Positions 1 through 5,372 of a stretch of DNA of 9,685 nucleotides are shown here, in pieces. The DNA comes from Alphaproteobacteria bacterium (GTDB lineage: Bacteria > Pseudomonadota > Alphaproteobacteria > Rhizobiales > Hyphomicrobiaceae), in contig VBAB01000829.1 in NCBI GenBank assembly GCA_005888525.1, positions 1 through 9,685 of the forward strand. The letters are read 5' to 3'. The notes beneath the pieces were generated by a model. It was not told where the DNA came from, did no database searches, and saw nothing but the letters and a program-made list of their open reading frames with translations. The position numbers and the translations under genes are program-made. The first letter of the stretch is position 1. Each line of letters begins with the position of its first letter.

Positions 1-1643
1 AGGACCAGCTGGCGGATGCCGTGCGCGCCCTGCTGGCCATGGGCTGCGAGAGCCTCGTCATCCATTTCCTGCACGCCTACGCCAATCCAGCCCATGAGCT
101 GCGAGCCGGCGAGATCGCGAGGAAGCTCTGGCCCAACGACTACGTCACGCTCGGCCACGCCCTGCTGTCCGAGTTCCGCGAGTACGAGCGCGGCACCACC
201 GCGTCCGTGAACGCCGCCGTGCAGCCGATCCTCGACCGCTACGTGCGGCGCCTGCAAGGCGAGCTGGAGCGGCAGGGCTTCAAGCACGACCTGCTGGTGA
301 TGAACGGCAACGGCGGCACAGTGGCGGCGCGCGTCGTGGCGCGCGAGGCGGCCAAGACCATCATGTCCGGCCCCGCCTCCGGCGTGATGGCGGCGGCGGC
401 GACGCTGTCGCAATCGGGCATCCGCAACGCCATCACCTACGACATGGGCGGCACCTCCACCGACGTGGCGCTCATCCACGGCGGCGTGCCGCAGGTGTCG
501 GCCGAGCTCACCATCGACTACGGCCTACCCATCCACGTGCCCATGGTGGACGTGAAGAGCGTCGGCGCCGGTGGCGGCTCCATCGCCTCGATCAATGCGG
601 CCGGGATGCTGCAGGTGGGGCCGCAGTCGGCGGGCTCCGACCCGGGCCCCATCTGCTACGGCCGCGGCGGCACCGAGCCCACCATCACCGATGCCAACCT
701 GTTGCTGGGCCGGCTGGACCCGGATCGTCTGCTGGCCGTGTCCAGGCCGGTGATGGTCGAGGAGGTGCGCGGAATCTTCGCCGACAAGCTCGCCAAACCG
801 CTCGGCATAGACGTCGATGCCGCCGCGGCGGCGGTCATTCGCCTCGGCAATACGCACATGGCGGGCGCCATCCGCATGGTGTCGCTGGCGCGCGGGCTCG
901 ATCCTCGCGATTTCACGCTGTTCGCGTTCGGCGGCGCAGGCCCCCTGCACGCGGTAGCGCTGGCGCGGGAGCTCGGTATCCCGGAGGTGCTGGTCCCCGC
1001 ACGGCCGGGCCTGACCAATGCGCTGGGCTGCCTGGTCGCCGACCTGCGCCAGGATTTCGTGAATACACTGAATGTGCCGCTGGATGCTGCGGACATGGCG
1101 GAGGTGCACGCCATCCTGGCTGCCCAGCGCGAGCGCGGCATTGCCATCAATGCCGAAGAGCAGAGCGAGATCGTCTCCACCACCGTGCTGCACGGCGCCG
1201 ACATGCAGTTCCGCGGCCAGACCCACCTGATCCGAGTCGCGCTTCCCCACGGCAATGTTTCACGTGAAACAGCCCAAGCCTTGTTCGAGGCGGCCTACGA
1301 CGCGCGCTTCCAGGTGCGGCTGCCGGAGATCAAGGCGGTGCTCGTTAACCTCGTGACCTCTGTGATCGGCCGACGGCCGGCGTTTCCCATTGCCTCGCTG
1401 CTCGAGCCGGCCGGACACTCGGCGAGAGTGCAGGACGCCGTGATCGGCGAGCGCCAGCTGTTCGCCGACGGGCGCTGGCGGACGGCGCAGGTATTCGACC
1501 GGGTGAAGCTGCCGCTCGGCGCGCGCCTCACCGGACCGGCCATCGTGCAGCAGATGGACGCCACCACCGTGATCGAGCCAGGCGCTGCCGCTACGGTCGA
1601 CGCCATCGGCAACCTGCGGATCGTCGTGGGGGGCGGGCCATGA
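1..1643 (+). CDS. hyuA: Hydantoinase/5-oxoprolinase family subunit A (HyuA-like), 5' end outside window
   Basis: This is the ATP-dependent subunit of a HyuAB-type lactam/hydantoin hydrolase, a cytosolic family that uses ATP to help open a cyclic amide bond. The frame is open from the first complete codon at 3, so the GTG at 21 is internal; 546 residues are visible, and with a usual length near 690 about 150 N-terminal residues lie upstream. Motifs seen: the actin-like phosphate-binding motif DMGGTSTDVAL (441-473), the glycine-rich SVGAGGGSIAS (558-590), GSDPGPICYGRGG just after it, and FGGAGPLH (927-950). No internal frame change is seen. The stop overlaps the HyuB start (ATGA), so the two are translationally coupled. 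A perfect parS site lies in the coding sequence at 1256-1271. The family is certain. The substrate cannot be read from the sequence; the neighbours suggest a lactam from nicotinate breakdown. Confidence 0.93.
   Translation, partial: DQLADAVRALLAMGCESLVIHFLHAYANPAHELRAGEIARKLWPNDYVTLGHALLSEFREYERGTTASVNAAVQPILDRYVRRLQGELERQGFKHDLLVMNGNGGTVAARVVAREAAKTIMSGPASGVMAAAATLSQSGIRNAITYDMGGTSTDVALIHGGVPQVSAELTIDYGLPIHVPMVDVKSVGAGGGSIASINAAGMLQVGPQSAGSDPGPICYGRGGTEPTITDANLLLGRLDPDRLLAVSRPVMVEEVRGIFADKLAKPLGIDVDAAAAAVIRLGNTHMAGAIRMVSLARGLDPRDFTLFAFGGAGPLHAVALARELGIPEVLVPARPGLTNALGCLVADLRQDFVNTLNVPLDAADMAEVHAILAAQRERGIAINAEEQSEIVSTTVLHGADMQFRGQTHLIRVALPHGNVSRETAQALFEAAYDARFQVRLPEIKAVLVNLVTSVIGRRPAFPIASLLEPAGHSARVQDAVIGERQLFADGRWRTAQVFDRVKLPLGARLTGPAIVQQMDATTVIEPGAAATVDAIGNLRIVVGGGP
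1256..1271. other. parS: parS centromere-like site (ParB binding site) within hyuA
   Basis: The 16-bp palindrome TGTTTCACGTGAAACA matches the bacterial chromosomal parS consensus TGTTNCACGTGAAACA at every position. It is read in the hyuA frame as codons for N-V-S-R-E-T, in what looks like a weakly conserved linker before the C-terminal part of HyuA. ParB nucleates at such sites, usually near the replication origin, to direct chromosome segregation. Other CACGTG cores in the window (near 535, 4912, 7965 and 9095) lack the flanking arms. A perfect 16-bp match in under 10 kb is very unlikely by chance. Confidence 0.85.
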
Positions 1644-3317
1644 GCGCCATCGACCCCATCACGCTGGCCGTGATCCAGGCTGCGCTCGGCCAGGTCTGCA
1701 ACGAGATGGACATCGCCTTCTCGCGCGCGGCCTTCTCGCCGGTCATCGCCGAGGCCGACGACCGCTCATCCGGCATCTACGACAAGGCGACGGGTGCGCT
1801 CATCAGCCAGGGCGAGCTGGGGCTGCCGGTGTTCGTGGGCACCATGCAGTATTCCACCGCCGAGCTGATCCGACTGATCGGGGAGGGCAAAGCCGGCGCG
1901 CCGGAGCCCGGCGATATCTACATCGTCAACGATCCCTATCTCGGCGGCACGCACCTGATGGACGTGCGCTTCGCGCTGCCCTTCTACTATCGCGGCGAGC
2001 ACTATTGCTGGCTGCAGAATACGGGGCACTGGCCGGACATCGGCGGCATGGTGCCTGGCGGCTTCTCGGCCCACGCCACGGAAGTGGAGCAGGAGGGGCT
2101 GCGGCTGCCGCCGGTGAAGCTGTTCAAGCGCGGCGTGATGGATGCCGAGATCTTCTGGATCCTGAACTCCAACATGCGCATCGCCGAGCAGCGCATCGGC
2201 GACATCAAGGCGCAGGCGGCAGCGCTGAAGGTGGGCGAGCGGCGGCTGACCGAGCTGATGGATCGTTACGGCCGCGATGTGGTCACGGAGGCGACGGCCG
2301 AGATCCGCCGGCGCGCGGCGCGCGTCATGCGCACCCACATCGCTGCGATTCCCGACGGCGTCTACCGCTCGGAGGCGTTCGTCGATTCGGACGGCGTGGT
2401 CAACGAGCCGCTGAAGATCGCGCTCGGTGTGACCAAGGCCGGCGAGACGCTGAGCTTCGACTTCACGGGCTCCTCGCCGCCCTGCAAGGGGCCGATGAAC
2501 TCGGTGGTGGCAACCACCTATTCAGCCGTCTATCTCGCTATGCGCCACATCTTCCCGGACACGCCGCTCTCCGCATCAAGCGGCCCGAGGGAACTTTCCT
2601 GGATGCGCGCTATCCGCGGCCCGTGTCGGGCTGCGCGGCTGAGGTGTCGCAGCGCATCGCCGAAGCCGTGTTCCTGGCGTTGGTCAAAGCGATCCCCGAC
2701 AAGGTGGCGGCGGCGCCGGCGGGCTCGTCCGGCAACTTCGCGCTCGGCGGCTTCGACCCGCTGAAGGGCGCCGGCTACGTCATGTATCAGATCTCCGGCG
2801 GCGGCTACGGCGGCAATTGCGACCACGACGGGCTGACCAATGGCTGCTCCACCATCGGCATCTCCAAGAGCCAGCCGGTGGAAGTGCTGGAGCAATACTA
2901 CCCGATATTGTTCACGCGCTTTGCGCTGCGCGAGGGCTCCGGCGGCGCGGGCGCGCAGCGCGGCGGCTTCGGCGTGCACTACGAGGTGGAGCTGCTGCGC
3001 GGCGAGGCGAAGGCGTCGTTCGTGATGGACCACGGCCGCTTCGGGCCGCCGGGTGTGCAGGGCGGCAGCGACGGCGCAGCGAACGTGGTGCGCGTGCACC
3101 GGGGCGGCGAGACGACCGCGTGGAAGTCATGACGCCGGGAGGAGGAGGCTATGGCGATCCGTTCGCGCGCGATGCCGCGCTCGTCGAGCGCGATGTCGGC
3201 CGCGGCTACTACACGATCGATCAGGCGCGAGAGCTGTTCGCCGTCACGCTGGCTGCGGATGGCGCCGTCGACGCAGCGGCGACAGCCACATTGCGCGGAG
3301 CGAGCAAATCAACATGA
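1640..3317 (+). pseudogene. hyuB: Hydantoinase/5-oxoprolinase family subunit B (HyuB-like), two frame changes
   Basis: This is the catalytic partner of HyuA in ring opening of hydantoin, 5-oxoproline or lactam substrates. The start ATG at 1640 overlaps the hyuA stop by 4 nt. Family motifs are NDPYLGGTH (1928-1954), HWPDIGGMVPGG (from about 2027), SGGGYGGN (about 2791-2816) and a terminal TPGGGGYGDP (from 3132). Reading needs three frames: 1640 to about 2569 ending in FPDTPL; about 2572 to 3117, starting RIKRPEGTFLDARYPRPVSG and ending VHRGGETTA; then 3120 to 3317, starting VEVMTPGGGGYGD. The uninterrupted first frame would stop at 2764 after about 65 unrelated residues. At each junction a short family segment is also missing: roughly 7-9 residues at the first and about 15 at the second. 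The joined pieces total about 557 residues, near family size. The gene is either a pseudogene or carries assembly errors. Confidence 0.85.
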
Positions 3318-3353
3318 CTGTCGTCGTTGAACCAGCGCGACTGCCGAGCACAA

Positions 3354-3543
3354 CCCTTCTCCCCTTGGGGAGAAGGTGGCCCGCAGGGCCGGATGAGGGG
3401 GCCTTCAGGCTTAATGAAGAAAGTGGCCCCTCACCAGTTCGGCCGAATGACTTACGGCCGCGCCATAGAGCGGTCGCTTGCATTTCGCGAAGAGCGCGCA
3501 GCCGTAAGTCATGGCCTCACGTCCTCTCCCCCATGGGGAGAGG
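3354..3543 (+). repeat. Multi-hairpin intergenic repeat, copy A
   Basis: A 190-bp array of inverted repeats fills most of the 247-nt gap between hyuB and the FAD-subunit gene. In order it holds hairpin 1 (CCTTCTCCCC 3355-3364 with GGGGAGAAGG 3367-3376), hairpin 2 (GGCCC 3378-3382 with GGGCC 3386-3390), hairpin 3 (GAGGGGGCC 3395-3403 with GGCCCCTC 3425-3432, one bulged G), hairpin 4 (ATGACTTACGGC 3447-3458 with GCCGTAAGTCAT 3501-3512, plus four more inner pairs) and hairpin 5 (CCTCTCCCC 3523-3531 with GGGGAGAGG 3535-3543). A second copy lies inverted at 9034-9221. The hairpins lack T-runs, so they are not typical intrinsic terminators. Repeats of this style are common between genes in Hyphomicrobiales; that link comes from memory, not a search. 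Confidence 0.85.
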
Positions 3544-3551
3544 TGGCCGAC

Positions 3552-3556
3552 GGAGG
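3552..3556 (+). promoter_or_regulatory. Ribosome binding site for the FAD-subunit gene
   Basis: GGAGG lies 8 nt before the ATG at 3565 and decides that start over the upstream in-frame ATG at 3511, which falls inside repeat copy A. It sits 9 nt beyond the last hairpin of that repeat. Confidence 0.7.
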
Positions 3557-3564
3557 TCAAAGTG

Positions 3565-4434
3565 ATGGTCACCTATCACCGCCCTGTCGCGCTGGAGGAC
3601 GCGCTCGCGATCCGGGCCGAGCGTCCGGTGCTGGTGCTGGCCGGCGGCACCGACGTCTATCCGGCCAAGGCGGCGCGCGCCGGCTGGGGCGATATGCGTC
3701 ACGCCGACATCCTCGATATCTCTGCCGTGCCGGGCCTGCGCGGCATCGCCGCGGAGGCGGGAGCTTGGCGCATCGGCGCGCTCACCACCTGGAGCGATGT
3801 CATCCGCGCCGAGCTGCCTGCCCAGTTCGATGGCCTGAAGCTGGCCGCGCGCGAGATCGGCGGCGTGCAGATCCAGAACCGCGGCACGCTCGCGGGCAAC
3901 ATCTGCACGGCCTCGCCGGCGGGCGACGGCGCGCCCAACCTGCTGGCGCTCGATGCAAGTATCGAGCTGACGACCCGGCGCGGCCGGCGCATCGTGCCGA
4001 TGGCCGACTTCATCGACGGCTATCGCCATACCCAATGCCGTCCCGATGAAATCGTCACGGCGATCCTCGTGCCCAAGTGTAGCAGCGCGACGCGCGGTCA
4101 CTTCCTGAAGCTCGGCGCGCGCAAGTACCTTGTGATCTCCATCGTAATGGTCGCCGGGGTGATCGAGGTCGATCCGCAGAACCGCATTGCGGCAGCGCGC
4201 CTCGCCGTCGGTTCCTGCTCGGCCGTGCCCCAGCGTCTCCATGCTCTGGAAGCCGCTTTGGTTGCGCAACCGTCGCTGACGGCTGCGGACCTGGTTCGGC
4301 CTTCACACTTTGCGCAGCTCACGCCCATCAATGACATCCGCGGGTCGGCGCCGTACCGGCGCGCGGCGGCGCTGGCGCTGACGCGCGATCTCCTGCGGGA
4401 GTTGGCGGCAGACAAGCGGCGGAGGGCCGCGTGA
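3565..4434 (+). CDS. FAD-binding subunit of xanthine dehydrogenase-family molybdoenzyme (CoxM-like)
   Basis: This medium subunit carries FAD and passes electrons from the [2Fe-2S] clusters of the partner subunit to the final acceptor. It has 289 residues, the usual size for the family. FAD-contact motifs are present: AGGTDVYP near residue 27 and GTLAGNICTASPAGDGAP near residues 107-124, followed by the C-terminal CO-dehydrogenase-flavoprotein region (FLKLGARKYLVIS, then INDIRGSAPYRR). The start ATG at 3565 has GGAGG 8 nt upstream; GTG at 3562 is a possible alternative. The reading frame is intact, unlike both neighbouring genes. The stop overlaps the next ATG by one base, which indicates tight coupling with the fused iron-sulfur/molybdenum gene. 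The context points to a nicotinate dehydrogenase, but this subunit does not define the substrate. Confidence 0.93.
   Translation: MVTYHRPVALEDALAIRAERPVLVLAGGTDVYPAKAARAGWGDMRHADILDISAVPGLRGIAAEAGAWRIGALTTWSDVIRAELPAQFDGLKLAAREIGGVQIQNRGTLAGNICTASPAGDGAPNLLALDASIELTTRRGRRIVPMADFIDGYRHTQCRPDEIVTAILVPKCSSATRGHFLKLGARKYLVISIVMVAGVIEVDPQNRIAAARLAVGSCSAVPQRLHALEAALVAQPSLTAADLVRPSHFAQLTPINDIRGSAPYRRAAALALTRDLLRELAADKRRRAA
4421..4425 (+). promoter_or_regulatory. Ribosome binding site for the fused 2Fe-2S/Mo gene
   Basis: GGAGG lies 8 nt before ATG 4434 and supports that start over the adjacent GTG at 4431. The site lies within the end of the FAD-subunit coding sequence, as expected for coupled genes. 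Confidence 0.65.
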
Positions 4435-5372
4435 TGCAGGAGCGGGTGCCCCAGAACGGGACCGTCACCGTCACGTTCACGCTGAACGGGCGGCCAGCCA
4501 CCGCTGTCGCGGCGCCCTTCGCTTCGTTGGCGGACACGCTGCGCCAGGAACTCGGGCTCACCGGCACCAAGATCGGCTGCGAGGCGGGCGACTGCGGCGC
4601 CTGCACCGTGCTGCTCGACGGCGAGCAGGTGTGCGCCTGCCTGGTTTCGACCGCGCAGGCCGACGGCGCTCGCGTCGACACCGTAGAGGGCACCGACACG
4701 ACCACCGACCGGCTGCGCGCGGCCTTCCTTGCCCGCGGCGCGGCGCAGTGCGGCGTTTGCACGCCCGGCATGCTGATGGCTGCCACCGATCTGCTCGCGC
4801 ACCGTCCGGCGCCGAGTCGGAGCGAGGTCGAGGACACTATCGGCGGCGTGCTCTGCCGGTGCACCGGCTATCTCCAGATCGTCGAAGCGATCCTCGATGC
4901 CGCAGCCGCGACACGTGCTGAGCTTGCCGAAGCCCAGGCTGAGAATTTGTGGCCCGCCCTTCGACAAGCTCAGGACTGCGGGTCAGAGCAACACCCCAGC
5001 GCTGAGCCTGTCGAAGCGCGGGCCGGATGCGCAGTCGGCAAGCGGCTACCGCGGGTCGACGGCTGGCCCAAGGTGGCAGGTACCGACCGCTTCGGCGCCG
5101 ACGAGGCCCCCGCCGACGCGCTGTGGATGCGCGTGGTGCGCTCGCCGCACGCCCGGGCCCGCTTCACGCTCGGCGATCTGGCTGCGGTGCAAGCGCGCAC
5201 CGCGGGGTTGGTGGCGATCCTGACTTCGAAAGCCGGTGCTGGCGCCTGGCGCGGTACGCTTCCGCGGCGAGGCCGTGCTGGCGCTGGTCGGGTCGCGGCT
5301 GGCGGTCGAAAGCGTCTGCGATCTCGACTTGCCCATCACCTGGGCGCCGGAGATGCCGTTGTCCGGGGTTGA
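4434..5372 (+). CDS. N-terminal segment: [2Fe-2S] domains and start of the molybdenum domain, out of frame after about 5229
   Basis: The plant-type ferredoxin domain has ligands C49, C54, C57 and C69 (C-x4-C-x2-C-x11-C, within KIGCEAGDCGACTVLLDG). The second, helical [2Fe-2S] domain has C106 and C109 (QCGVCTPGML) and C141 and C143 (LCRCTGY). All eight ligands are present. The domain ends near residue 160. A linker (about residues 162-200) contains the translated palindromic repeat, seen as ALRQAQD and SAEPVEA. The molybdenum subunit then begins at GKRLPRVDGWPKVAGTDRFGAD and continues through MRVVRSPHARARF. After about residue 265 the frame departs from the family, and about 47 unrelated arginine- and glycine-rich residues follow up to the stop at 5372. 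If translated alone, the product would be an iron-sulfur protein with a truncated molybdenum domain. Confidence 0.85.
   Translation: MQERVPQNGTVTVTFTLNGRPATAVAAPFASLADTLRQELGLTGTKIGCEAGDCGACTVLLDGEQVCACLVSTAQADGARVDTVEGTDTTTDRLRAAFLARGAAQCGVCTPGMLMAATDLLAHRPAPSRSEVEDTIGGVLCRCTGYLQIVEAILDAAAATRAELAEAQAENLWPALRQAQDCGSEQHPSAEPVEARAGCAVGKRLPRVDGWPKVAGTDRFGADEAPADALWMRVVRSPHARARFTLGDLAAVQARTAGLVAILTSKAGAGAWRGTLPRRGRAGAGRVAAGGRKRLRSRLAHHLGAGDAVVRG
4918..5016. repeat. Palindromic REP-like cluster inside the fused molybdoenzyme gene (copy 1, three arms)
   Basis: Three related 15-mers alternate in orientation: CTGAGCTTGCCGAAG (4918-4932), CTTCGACAAGCTCAG (4959-4973) and CTGAGCCTGTCGAAG (5002-5016). 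Each neighbouring pair can fold, with 14 of 15 complementary bases and 26-28-nt loops. The core matches a palindrome that is widespread between genes in proteobacterial genomes (from memory). Here it lies in frame within a coding linker between the iron-sulfur and molybdenum domains. Confidence 0.8.

Noticed and set aside
3355..3376. CCTTCTCCCC / GGGGAGAAGG hairpin as an intrinsic terminator after hyuB (and its twin at 9199-9220)
   Set aside because: The stem is strong, but no T-run follows on either strand, and it belongs to a larger dispersed repeat. Termination remains possible but is not supported.
3327..4049. Small open frames across the repeats, with peptides such as MTYGRAIE...AAVSHGLTSSP in both copies
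   Set aside because: The shared peptide follows from the shared inverted-repeat DNA. The frames run out of phase into real genes, and the variable part lies in the hairpin loop, so nothing suggests selection on a protein.
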